Below are positions 1 through 6,727 of a stretch of DNA of 26,910 nt, in pieces (position 1 is the first letter of the stretch; every line of letters begins with the position of its first letter). This DNA is from Veillonella parvula (GTDB lineage Bacteria > Bacillota > Negativicutes > Veillonellales > Veillonellaceae): contig CAMUQE010000006.1 of NCBI GenBank assembly GCA_947096075.1, positions 1 through 26,910 of the forward strand. The letters run 5' to 3'. A program made the position numbers and the translations under genes. The notes beneath the pieces are model-generated. The model ran no database searches, was not told the origin of the DNA, and saw only the letters and a program-made list of their open reading frames with translations.

Positions 1-25
1 GGAACTATTTTTTATAGTTCCTTTT
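1..25 (+). terminator. Rho-independent terminator of a gene upstream of the window
   Basis: An 8-bp perfect stem (GGAACTAT at 1-8 with ATAGTTCC at 14-21) is followed by a short T run. It would end a transcript entering from the left. The stem may extend beyond the window edge. Confidence 0.6.
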
Positions 26-96
26 GGTGTGTTGTATGTTATAGTATTTAAACTTGAATGTTATATATGTATATTGTGTAAAAGGTGGTGATACTT

Positions 97-780
97 ATGA
101 TGGTAGGTTTAATGCAGTTTATCTATCGTTTATTAAACCCTATTGAAGAGAATAATCCTCGTATGTATCACTTTGATATTGCCTATGGGCAACTCATAGG
201 AATGTTGCTATTAACACTTATATGCTATCAATTTACTATTGTAGGTGAAGGCGTATATTTAGATGCTATACGTGCGTTTATACGTAATTCTTCGTTATTG
301 GTAAGGTGGGAATCACTATCTCTTCCAGTAGGTCAACATGAAATACAACTTTTTTTGGAACAGATGGGTAGGCCTAGAGAATTTTGGAATGTAGGTCGCT
401 TTGCATGGGTAATCGGAAAAGTTATTCTCATGGCATGTATCATTATAGTCTATGCGGTTGCTCAACAGCGTAAATTCTATGTTCGAACTGTTACAACCGG
501 TATTTTGCATATCATGTCATTTGCTCAACTTGTTGTGGCACTGATTACTTTTACAGCAGGGATTATGCTGATTCTAACTTCGGTACCATTAATACTGCAA
601 GCGATCATTGGCTTCTGTATGATTGTGCTATGTATTTTAAGTACCGTATTATTGTTACAAACTATGGGACGTATTGCGGGAGCATGTATTAATGGGACCC
701 CTTATGAAGGTCTGATTCTAATGTTGATTGCTCTTTTGGTAGCACACGTGTTTGAATGGGTTTATATGTTGACTCGATAA
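97..780 (+). CDS. Uncharacterised multi-pass membrane protein
   Basis: This encodes 227 residues. The ATG at 97 is chosen because AGGTGGTG at 83-90 lies 6 nt upstream; a GTG at 85 is in frame but falls inside that ribosome binding site. There are about five hydrophobic segments: one near residues 28-46, one near 100-120, and three in the C-terminal half. A polar loop lies between the first two, and no catalytic motif is visible. The next gene also encodes a roughly 210-residue membrane protein, so the two may be related or act together, although a terminator lies between them. A Yip1-like fold is possible from the topology, but I do not recognise the family with confidence. Confidence 0.75.
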   Translation: MMVGLMQFIYRLLNPIEENNPRMYHFDIAYGQLIGMLLLTLICYQFTIVGEGVYLDAIRAFIRNSSLLVRWESLSLPVGQHEIQLFLEQMGRPREFWNVGRFAWVIGKVILMACIIIVYAVAQQRKFYVRTVTTGILHIMSFAQLVVALITFTAGIMLILTSVPLILQAIIGFCMIVLCILSTVLLLQTMGRIAGACINGTPYEGLILMLIALLVAHVFEWVYMLTR

Positions 781-798
781 AATACATATGATATATCT

Positions 799-825
799 AG
801 GATGAGCTATGACTCGTCCTTTTTT
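799..825 (+). terminator. Rho-independent terminator
   Basis: AGGATGAG at 799-806 pairs with CTCGTCCT at 813-820 (one G-U pair) and is followed by a T run. It ends the gene at 97-780. It also rules out an in-frame ATG at 802 as the start of the next gene, because that codon lies inside the stem. Confidence 0.75.
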
Positions 826-852
826 ACTAGTTTTAAACTAAAAGGAGCGTTT

Positions 853-1482
853 ATGACCTGGCATAAGGATATATTGCATTTATTTACAAGACTTAGCGAA
901 CAATCGTTTCAGAATATTATCACTTACGGATCTTATACGAGAGCTATTCTGAATCTAGTTGTATCTACTATCATATTATATGTAATTACCTATAGTTTAC
1001 CATTTATGGTGAAAGCTATATCTCCATTGTTAGGCATTAAACAGCTGACGGGTTTAACTCATTTTGATTTAGTTAGCACCTTAGCAAGTTCTACATTCTT
1101 GATTTTTCAAATTATCATCGGTTCGTTCGTCATATGGCGCTTACTTATTTTATTAGGTGGTCATGGTACGTATAGCGGCGTATTGCGCAATTATATATAT
1201 GGTATAGCTTATACAAATGCGCTTCGCACGATTGTATTACTATTAGTCCATATAATAGGGATTATTTTCTTCTCTCTATCCCTTCAAAAATATGTGGGAG
1301 ATATGGCGTATCTTATTACGATGTTTAGCCAATATTATGCTGTATTCATTGCAGCTCAATTAATGCGACGTTATGTTGGACTGGGCATCGTTAAAACTTA
1401 TATTGTTATGTTTATTGTGGCATTATTATCTATATCAGTATTGCCTCAATGGATTCGCTTTGTCCATACATTATTTAAATAA
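853..1482 (+). CDS. Uncharacterised multi-pass membrane protein, possibly Yip1-like
   Basis: This encodes 209 residues starting at ATG 853, with AAAGGAG about 7 nt upstream. After a polar N-terminus of about 30 residues there are roughly five membrane segments, near residues 33-55, 75-100, 120-145, 150-172 and 180-200. A Gly-rich loop (LLGGHGTYSG) followed by an Asn/Tyr/Arg-containing segment resembles the layout of Yip1-domain proteins, but this is a topology impression and not a motif match. It shares orientation with the gene at 97-780 and is followed directly by a strong terminator. Function unknown. Confidence 0.75.
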   Translation: MTWHKDILHLFTRLSEQSFQNIITYGSYTRAILNLVVSTIILYVITYSLPFMVKAISPLLGIKQLTGLTHFDLVSTLASSTFLIFQIIIGSFVIWRLLILLGGHGTYSGVLRNYIYGIAYTNALRTIVLLLVHIIGIIFFSLSLQKYVGDMAYLITMFSQYYAVFIAAQLMRRYVGLGIVKTYIVMFIVALLSISVLPQWIRFVHTLFK

Positions 1483-1500
1483 TATATTGTGATAAGAATT

Positions 1501-1534
1501 AAAAGCCACAAGATACATATCTTGCGGCTTTTTG
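1501..1534. terminator. Bidirectional terminator between convergent genes
   Basis: AAAAGCC and CAAGATA arms pair with TATCTTG and GGCTTTTT around a 3-nt loop, with one unpaired position. T runs exist on both strands. It serves the membrane protein on the plus strand and the FliB-like gene on the minus strand. Confidence 0.85.
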
Positions 1535-1538
1535 CTCA

Positions 1539-2444
1539 TTAACCCAGTTGAGATTCGTAATGGTGTAATAAGAGTTCTACATTATCTTCGTCGTATTCGA
1601 TTTGTTGTGACCATCTTGCAATTTGCTTTAAGGGTTGCCCCTCTAAGGCGCTGACCATAAGTATATATTCAGTACCATCCTTTGCATAGGCTAAGATAGT
1701 TTCCAAGGAATAGTCTGATAGCATATCAATTTGGCGATACAATATATATTGGTACACTTTGTTAAATAGGCTCATATCCTCTTGCTGCATATAGGTCTGT
1801 ACGGATGCGGTGAGTTGGTCTAGTTTACTAGATAATGTATTAACCTGTGCAGTCCAATTTTCATCGATGGGTTCCGTTTTTTTATATAGGTCTAATAATT
1901 CTTTGAAAGACTGCTTTGTGGGATTTGGCGCATATTGGAATAGATTAGGATCTAAATCAAAGGCCAATAATTCAAATACATTCTGAAGTGTTAATCGCTC
2001 CTCAGAAGTAAATTTGTTATCGTCATCCTCAATTGTAAAGAGGAGGGAGTCTATCGTTTTATTTTGAGCTAATAACTCAACAGAGACTTCACAAGATAAA
2101 CCGACTCCACATAGCTCTAAGTCTTCAATATATTTATAAAAGCGCGGATGCATATGGCAGGTGTCGCAAAGTCCTTCTTCCCCCAATTCGAGTACAACCT
2201 TACACAGTCCATTTTCATTGAGTAAGGGGCACATAGGTTGTGTTTTGGAAAATACGAAATGACTACCTTCGTCATCAACCGTGATGGCTTGACGTAAGCT
2301 TTCACCAAGAGAACCAGTCATAGCATGGTAACGTTTGGCAGTAGGCTCGTCTATATCGATAGTCCACAGTTGGCAACATGTATTTTCACATCGATCTGCC
2401 TTGCATTGGAATGCGTGATATATAGTGGGGTAAATTGAAATCAT
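1539..2444 (-). CDS. FliB-type lysine-N-methylase family protein (cysteine cluster)
   Basis: This encodes 301 residues. The N-terminus carries C14, C19, C23 and C24 (CKADRCENTCC). A second cluster follows at C72, C81, C93 and C96 (MCPLL, GLCKV, GLCDTCHMHPRF). This is the pattern of the FliB family, whose founding member methylates lysines of flagellin; the cysteines probably hold a metal or an Fe-S cluster. The C-terminal 200 residues are helical and poorly conserved in such proteins. No flagellar gene is present in the window, so the substrate here is unknown and the name flagellin methylase should not be carried over literally. The ribosome binding site is weak (GTGAG). The gene is divergent from the PepSY gene at 2604. 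Confidence 0.8.
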   Translation of the reverse strand: MISIYPTIYHAFQCKADRCENTCCQLWTIDIDEPTAKRYHAMTGSLGESLRQAITVDDEGSHFVFSKTQPMCPLLNENGLCKVVLELGEEGLCDTCHMHPRFYKYIEDLELCGVGLSCEVSVELLAQNKTIDSLLFTIEDDDNKFTSEERLTLQNVFELLAFDLDPNLFQYAPNPTKQSFKELLDLYKKTEPIDENWTAQVNTLSSKLDQLTASVQTYMQQEDMSLFNKVYQYILYRQIDMLSDYSLETILAYAKDGTEYILMVSALEGQPLKQIARWSQQIEYDEDNVELLLHHYESQLG

Positions 2445-2529
2445 AGTTAGCTCACTTGTAGGTACAAAATTATTCTATGTGCATTGTATCATAGGGAGTA
2501 GGCACATGCACTAATTATATAAATAAAGA

Positions 2530-2559
2530 TTCATAAACCGCGTTGATTTAGTGTATAAT
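2530..2559 (+). promoter_or_regulatory. Possible promoter of the PepSY gene at 2604
   Basis: A perfect -10 box TATAAT lies at 2554-2559, preceded directly by TG. The -35 region (TTCATA at 2530-2535, 18-nt spacer) is poor. It lies in the only intergenic space upstream of the gene. Confidence 0.45.
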
Positions 2560-2603
2560 TGTATATATATTGTTATGCTAACTGTTTGAGATATGGAGGA
2601 ACT

Positions 2604-3167
2604 ATGAGATCATTATTTGTAAAAGGTAGCCTTGTTTTGGCCTTGGCAGCGGCATTTGGTATGCCAAATGCAAGTGCAGCCCCTTTAGTAGCTGTAGAGC
2701 CAACTGTGGCAGTTGTTGATGGCAATCATGCGGCAATTGTAGGAGCTAATGGTTTATTAAATGCCTTTATCCAAAATCATCCAAATGCTGGAATTACGGA
2801 AATCGCCTTTGATGCGGATGGCGGTCAAATTAAGTATGATGTAGAAGGTTTTGATGAAACTGGCAAATATGAGTTAACGTATATCTATGCTACTAATCAA
2901 ATCTTTGAAAAACGCGAAGGGGACTTCCATAAATCGTTAAAGAAAAAATCTTTTGATCCACGAGAAATTTTACCTCCTGCAGCAGTGGTGAACTTTGCTT
3001 ATGCCCAAACAAAAGGCAAAGCTGTGAGCCTCAACGAATGGGCTGTGCGCTATGATAAAGGTAAAATCGTGTACAAAGTTAGCTTTGGTACAGAAGATAA
3101 TAAAGAGGTACATGTACGTATGGATGCAATGAACGGTAAATTGCTATCTGTTAAATTTGATGACTAA
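2604..3167 (+). CDS. Secreted protein with two PepSY-like domains
   Basis: This encodes 187 residues. The ATG at 2604 follows GGAGGA at 2595-2600. A signal peptide is clear: MRSLFVKGS, then a hydrophobic Leu/Ala stretch, then the cleavage-like ASA-AP near residue 26. The mature part has two repeats with PepSY character. Residues about 48-105 contain a long helix (GLLNAFIQNHPN) and strands ending in YDVEGFD. Residues about 128-187 contain ILPPAAVVNFAYAQTKGK and end in MDAMNGKLLSVKFDD. PepSY domains are extracytoplasmic and often linked to protease inhibition or metal/iron uptake, but the role here is unknown. It is a paralogue of the C-terminal half encoded at 4238-4741, which shares VGAN, EV/VEGF and PP..V-N-A--Q signatures, and more distantly of the protein at 25132-25719. 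Confidence 0.85.
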   Translation: MRSLFVKGSLVLALAAAFGMPNASAAPLVAVEPTVAVVDGNHAAIVGANGLLNAFIQNHPNAGITEIAFDADGGQIKYDVEGFDETGKYELTYIYATNQIFEKREGDFHKSLKKKSFDPREILPPAAVVNFAYAQTKGKAVSLNEWAVRYDKGKIVYKVSFGTEDNKEVHVRMDAMNGKLLSVKFDD

Positions 3168-3494
3168 TATATGATTGACTAGTTATTATATCTTAATAGT
3201 GCTTAGTTATTTTATTCTGAATATAATAATTAAATACATTAATACTGTTTTTCTTAAAAAATAACTAGTATTGAAGTGTTTTTTTGTGAAAGTTTGCTCA
3301 TGAATGTAAATTTTTAGATATCAATACGTGTATTTTGAAAGCCGTTTATCCCTTATATATGGGGTAAACGGCTTTTGACATGTTATTCATGGAATTTTTA
3401 AGTATAAAGTAAATCCCATAGGATTTTATAGGAATTATATATAAATTCATTCTAAACTCACTATAAAATAAGCATTTAATGATTCTTCTACATT
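3168..3494. other. AT-rich intergenic region with a long-range inverted repeat
   Basis: There is no coding signal. ACTAGTTATT at 3178-3187 is matched by AATAACTAGT at 3260-3269, which could form a 10-bp stem just after the PepSY stop codon. A TTGTGAAAG motif lies at 3284-3292. The terminator at 3338-3376 is listed separately. Confidence 0.5.
3338..3376 (+). terminator. Rho-independent terminator of the PepSY gene at 2604
   Basis: AAAGCCGTTTATCCC at 3338-3352 pairs fully with GGGGTAAACGGCTTT at 3361-3375 (one T-G pair) around TTATATAT. It lies 170 nt past the stop codon, so the transcript has a long AT-rich 3' untranslated region, or a small RNA ends here. Confidence 0.75.
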
Positions 3495-3523
3495 TTGACT
3501 TCATAGACTATCGATAGTATGTG
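3495..3523 (+). promoter_or_regulatory. Candidate promoter for the structured-leader PepSY gene
   Basis: TTGACT at 3495-3500, a 17-nt spacer and TATGTG at 3518-3523 form a fair sigma-70 promoter. The predicted start falls near 3529, at the first arm of the leader structure that begins at 3526. Confidence 0.45.
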
Positions 3524-3525
3524 TA

Positions 3526-3661
3526 CCAGTCGAAAGACAAACTCAACTATATCTGAAATTTCCAAACTATATATCTACAAGTCCATGCTAGATATATGTT
3601 TTGGAACTTACATGATGACATTGAGTTGACTGGAAATATACATGCGTAAAGTTGCATGTAT
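3526..3661 (+). promoter_or_regulatory. Structured 5' leader RNA of the PepSY gene at 3684
   Basis: There is a nested set of long-range pairings. CCAGTC (3526-3531) pairs with GACTGG (3628-3633). AACTCAA (3540-3546) pairs with TTGAGTT (3621-3627). TTCCAAA (3560-3566) pairs with TTTGGAA (3600-3606). ATATATC (3569-3575) pairs with GATATAT (3591-3597). A separate hairpin, ATACATGC (3638-3645) with GCATGTAT (3654-3661), ends 10 nt before the AAGGAGG ribosome binding site at 3672-3678. This is too much ordered pairing for a random AT-rich spacer and suggests a cis-acting RNA. I match it to no riboswitch family that I know. Confidence 0.55.
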
Positions 3662-3683
3662 ATGAATTAATAAGGAGGACAAT

Positions 3684-4304
3684 ATGAAAAAATCTATTTT
3701 AAAAAGTAGTATTGCTTTAGCAGTGGCTGGCGTATTTGGTGCCACTGTAGCTGTAACAGCAGCTGAACCAGTAACTCCAATGCCTGTTACGCAAGAAACA
3801 GCGAGTACAGCGACTCCAGCACAACCAGTTACTGATCCAGTAGTTCCTACTGTAGCGGTGGCTCCAGATGTGGCTACTACTGCAGTTGCACCTAAAACTC
3901 CGGTAGCTCCTGTAGCAGAAGCTAATCAAGTAGGTACAGCAGTTCGTAATACTACACCAGTTCCAACAGCTACACAAGATGTTAAAACACCAGTAGCTCA
4001 AGAAACTGTAGTGCCTAGTACAGAAAATCCTGCAGCAGCGGTCCCTTCTATTGAAACTGCATCTGTAGCTAAAGCTCCTAGTGAACCAAGAGTAGTACGC
4101 AGTGGTGATAAAAAATCTGAATCTGTAGCGAAGCATGGTAAAGAAGTTAAAAATACTAAAAAAGCTGCAGTAGATAAAGCGCCTAAAGTAAAAGTTGTGA
4201 AAGACGAAAAAAAAGCTGATAAAGAAGAGTCTACTAAAGAGGAAAAAAAAACTCTAAAAGTAGAAAATCACAACCTAGCACAACCAACCAGCAAGAAGGC
4301 GTAG
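3684..4304 (+). CDS. Secreted Pro/Ala/Val/Thr-rich protein, frame-interrupted N-terminal part
   Basis: This encodes 206 residues from an ATG with a strong AAGGAGG site 5 nt upstream. The order is a signal peptide (MKKSILKSSIALAVAGVFG, cleavage near AVTAAEP), a low-complexity region of about 100 residues rich in Pro, Ala, Val and Thr that resembles a cell-wall or periplasm-spanning spacer, and a Lys/Glu-rich stretch from about residue 135. The frame then stops at 4302-4304 soon after a run of nine A's at 4243-4251. The reading frame continues as two PepSY-like repeats in the -1 frame (4238-4741), so the intact product would be about 350 residues. Either the gene is broken, the A run is phase-variable or misread, or a -1 frameshift is used. 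The secreted stub without the PepSY part may also be a product. Confidence 0.75.
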   Translation: MKKSILKSSIALAVAGVFGATVAVTAAEPVTPMPVTQETASTATPAQPVTDPVVPTVAVAPDVATTAVAPKTPVAPVAEANQVGTAVRNTTPVPTATQDVKTPVAQETVVPSTENPAAAVPSIETASVAKAPSEPRVVRSGDKKSESVAKHGKEVKNTKKAAVDKAPKVKVVKDEKKADKEESTKEEKKTLKVENHNLAQPTSKKA

Positions 4305-4741
4305 TAGACCAAAATAGTATTTTCGTAGTTGGTGCTAATTATTTAATTGACCAATTCGAAAGCAAATTTGGAAACTCCAAAATTACAAATGTATCTTTCA
4401 AAACTCAAGGTAAAACTGCCATCTATGAAGTAGCTGGTTTTAATACTAGTGGTGCTCATTCTATGACTCTAGATGTGGCTACTGGTAATGTAACTGATGG
4501 TACTCCTAAAGCATATGATGCATCCATGGAAGCTAGTGCTATTGATGCCGGAACAGTAATACCTCCACATGTGGCAATTAATGCAGCTTTCGTACAGTCT
4601 GGCAAGGTAGCGACTGGTATTAATGCGTGGTCTCTTGCTAATCAAAATGGAAAATCACTATATACCATAGAGTTCCATGATGCACAAAATAAACCGATAT
4701 CCGTTGTATTGGATGCTAAAACAGGGACGGTAGCAAAATAA
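4238..4741 (+). CDS. C-terminal dual PepSY-like region, reachable only by a frameshift
   Basis: The -1 frame is open from 4238 to the stop at 4739-4741. It has no ATG, GTG or TTG before ATG 4463, and that ATG lies in the middle of the first repeat with no ribosome binding site. Translation must therefore come from the upstream frame through the A9 run. The region encodes VVGANYLIDQFESKFG...YEVAGFN, then IPPHVAINAAFVQSGK and VVLDAKTGTVAK. This matches the layout of the PepSY protein at 2604-3167 segment by segment. The good preservation of the repeats argues that this is not an old pseudogene. A downstream CA-rich structured region and terminator follow. Confidence 0.65.
   Translation, partial: RGKKNSKSRKSQPSTTNQQEGVVDQNSIFVVGANYLIDQFESKFGNSKITNVSFKTQGKTAIYEVAGFNTSGAHSMTLDVATGNVTDGTPKAYDASMEASAIDAGTVIPPHVAINAAFVQSGKVATGINAWSLANQNGKSLYTIEFHDAQNKPISVVLDAKTGTVAK
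4243..4251 (+). other. A9 homopolymer, candidate slippage or phase-variation site
   Basis: Nine A's are read in the upstream frame as GAA AAA AAA ACT, which places an A AAA AAA heptamer in the -1 slippery register. One extra A, or a -1 slip, joins the signal-peptide half to the PepSY half. Loss of one A leads to TAA within two codons. Confidence 0.6.
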
Positions 4742-5067
4742 GTTGATCTCCTATTCTATAGCGCTGTAAAGTAAACCCTTTCAAAAACGAACACTAAGCA
4801 CTCAAAACTATACACACATAACATAAGTACACTTACACACACATACACAACACATAAAACACACAAAAACACACACAATAAACAATACACACAGCCCTCT
4901 GGATTGGATAGACAAACATTGACTCTCTCCTATGCCGTCTGTCGTTCAGAGGGCCCCTTATGAATTGTGGTTCCCTCCGAATCATAAGATTATATACTTG
5001 GTATATATACTCTCTCTCACAATAAGAACGTAACTGCTTTACAGCACGCTGGGTATAGGAGAGCAAG
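4742..5067 (+). other. CA-rich, then highly structured, 3' region after the PepSY gene
   Basis: No protein is supported here. Bases about 4790-4893 are nearly free of G and rich in ACAC repeats, like a Rho loading (rut) region. Paired elements follow. GCCCTCTG (4894-4901) pairs with CAGAGGGC (4947-4954), CTTATGA (4957-4963) with TCATAAG (4982-4988), and TATATA (4991-4996) with TATATA (5002-5007). A long-range stem of CTCTCCTATGCC (4925-4936) with GGTATAGGAGAG (5052-5063) would compete with or knot the first hairpin. The region ends in a strong terminator. Three short boxes recur in the same order in the region at 24910-25131. It may be a long 3' untranslated region or a small RNA. Confidence 0.55.
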
Positions 5068-5115
5068 AAAGCCCGTATCACATGTAGACCGCTGCATGTG
5101 ATACGGGCTTTTTTT
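5068..5115 (+). terminator. Strong rho-independent terminator
   Basis: AAAGCCCGTATCACATG at 5068-5084 pairs perfectly with CATGTGATACGGGCTTT at 5095-5111, followed by more T's. It closes the PepSY transcript or the structured RNA before it. Confidence 0.9.
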
Positions 5116-5175
5116 GTAAGAAAATTTCTTTATATCAAATGGTAGATATAAGATTATAAGTTTTTAGTAAAGGTA

Positions 5176-5211
5176 AAAAGAGCAGATGTTATAGGAAGCA
5201 TCTGCTCTTTT
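5176..5211 (-). terminator. Terminator downstream of alr (bidirectional in form)
   Basis: AAAAGAGCAGATG at 5176-5188 pairs with CATCTGCTCTTTT at 5199-5211 around a 10-nt loop. It lies 44 nt past the alr stop on the minus strand, and T runs exist in both directions. Confidence 0.8.
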
Positions 5212-5255
5212 GTTATGAATATAGACTCTTATGAGATCTAACATGATTGTTTTAT

Positions 5256-6368
5256 TTATATATATTGTCGCGGTACTCGTTCTGAGAATCCACAGAATAT
5301 TTCGTATGGAATAGTAGAAGCAAGAGCGGCAATCTCTAGTGCAGAGATACTTTCATGACCTTGAGAACCTAGAAGGACTACCTTATCGCCTGGTTTTACG
5401 GTAATCGTATCTGGAACGGCGACCATGAATTGGTCCATACAAATGCGACCTACTACAGGGCAACGCGTGCCATGAATCAGTACGGTACCTCGATTGGATA
5501 AACTACGAGGGTAGCCGTCAGCATAGCCTACAGGAATGGTAGCAATTGTCATTGGCTCAGTTGTGATATAGGTAGACCCATAGCCAATGCCTTCGCCAGC
5601 GGGTACATGTTGTACGTGAACGACTTCACTATGGAAAGATAAAACTGGCTTTAAGCCCAATCGATTTGGCACATCAAGGGATGGCATGATACCGTATTGA
5701 ATAATACCAGGGCGCGCATCCGTAAATAAGCTGTCTTTGACAGATAAGAGACCTGCACTGTTGGCGAGAGAGAAGCGGTAATCTGCTTCTGGTCGGAATG
5801 CTCGAATTTCATCTACCATGCGATGAAATGTTTGCGCTTGGCTATGAGCATGTGATTGATCTGCCGCATCGGCATTGCTCATATGGGAGAAGAATCCGTC
5901 TATTTCAAGATTTTCGTAGGACTCAACGCGTTTGATAAATTCAATGGCATCTTCAGGTTTGATACCGATGCGATGCATGCCTGTATCGACAGCTACGGCA
6001 ACGCGAATGATCATGTCATGACTATCGGCTACTTTATCGAGTGCTTCCAAGTCGGTAGATTCACAAACGGCAGGAATGGAATTCGTATCTGCTACAAGCT
6101 CAAAGGATTGTGGTCTTGTGAGACCTAATAGATAAATAGGTACCATAATACCTGCGTTGCGAAGTGGTACAGACTCTTCTGGAATAGCAACGGCTAAGGA
6201 TTCGTAACCTTCTTCCACAGCAATACGACCCATCATAACGCTGCCGTGGCCGTAGCCATTGGCCTTGATGACAGCAGTGGACGTGCTCCATTCAGGTAAA
6301 CTATCTTTAATTTTGCGCAAATTCTCGCGAACGAGACTTGTATTTATGGTCAAATAGGTAGGTCTCAT
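5256..6368 (-). CDS. alr: Alanine racemase
   Basis: This encodes 370 residues, a usual length for the family. The start at 6368 (MRPTYLT) has TGAGGAA just upstream; an in-frame TTG at 6380 overlaps that site and is less likely. The enzyme interconverts L- and D-alanine with pyridoxal phosphate in the cytoplasm and supplies D-Ala for peptidoglycan. The N-terminal barrel carries the PLP lysine K35 in AVIKANGYGHG. The C-terminal domain carries the catalytic tyrosine in GIGYGSTY, and PVVGRICMDQ is also typical. It is transcribed alone, with its own terminator, and is divergent from the dehydrogenase at 6728. A TTGTGAAAG motif lies about 65 bp upstream of its start. Confidence 0.96.
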   Translation of the reverse strand: MRPTYLTINTSLVRENLRKIKDSLPEWSTSTAVIKANGYGHGSVMMGRIAVEEGYESLAVAIPEESVPLRNAGIMVPIYLLGLTRPQSFELVADTNSIPAVCESTDLEALDKVADSHDMIIRVAVAVDTGMHRIGIKPEDAIEFIKRVESYENLEIDGFFSHMSNADAADQSHAHSQAQTFHRMVDEIRAFRPEADYRFSLANSAGLLSVKDSLFTDARPGIIQYGIMPSLDVPNRLGLKPVLSFHSEVVHVQHVPAGEGIGYGSTYITTEPMTIATIPVGYADGYPRSLSNRGTVLIHGTRCPVVGRICMDQFMVAVPDTITVKPGDKVVLLGSQGHESISALEIAALASTIPYEIFCGFSERVPRQYI

Positions 6369-6727
6369 GGTATTCCTCAATTCTATATAACATTACTCTT
6401 ATTTTATAACTTTTGGGGAATTACACAATACTTTTGTGAAAGTTATATACAGAAAAATAATTTTTACTTTGAATTTTATAGGATATATGAATATATTATA
6501 TACAATAATTGTGAAAGAATACTAATTAATATGGTTAGATGTGTTATTTAGGCTATATATTATAGTATTATTTATATAAATGATGTTTTTGATTCTATAG
6601 ATATTTGTACCAATTCTATAGATAATAGTATAATTTATATGGATAAATTCTTTATATATTTGATATATATCTATAAAAGTAATTGAGTAAACTTTTTCTT
6701 ATTTTTTTAGTTGTTTAGGAGGTTCTC
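6369..6727. promoter_or_regulatory. Divergent control region between alr and the dehydrogenase, with direct repeats
   Basis: The region is very AT-rich and has no coding signal. The 12-mer ATTCTATAGATA occurs at 6592-6603 and again at 6613-6624, exactly 21 bp apart, and its core TATAGATA appears inverted at 6668-6675. A -10 box TATAAT lies at 6629-6634 with a weak TTGTAC -35 at 6605-6610, so the repeats flank the -35 of a promoter for the gene at 6728. TTGTGAAAG occurs at 6434-6442 and 6509-6517. Confidence 0.5.

Noticed and set aside
802..852. An in-frame ATG at 802 that would extend the second membrane protein
   Set aside because: It lies inside a terminator stem and has no ribosome binding site; the ATG at 853 has a good one.
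3717..4136. A minus-strand open frame (139 codons) opposite the Pro/Ala-rich gene
   Set aside because: It is a shadow of low-complexity GCN/CCN/GTN codons on the plus strand; the translation is mostly Ser, Tyr, Cys and Arg with no ribosome binding site.
4790..4893. CA repeats considered as a CRISPR array or tandem repeat
   Set aside because: There is no unit of constant length and no spacer pattern; it is simply low-complexity CA-rich DNA.
4894..5067. The structured region considered as 6S RNA, RNase P RNA or tmRNA
   Set aside because: I could not find the expected conserved cores, and the long stem conflicts with the local hairpins. The resemblance to the second PepSY 3' region is a better explanation.
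4833..5081. A minus-strand open frame (82 codons) in the CA-rich region
   Set aside because: Its C-terminus is a translation of the GT repeat (repeated Val/Cys), there is no ribosome binding site, and the region has strong RNA-like pairing in place of coding character.
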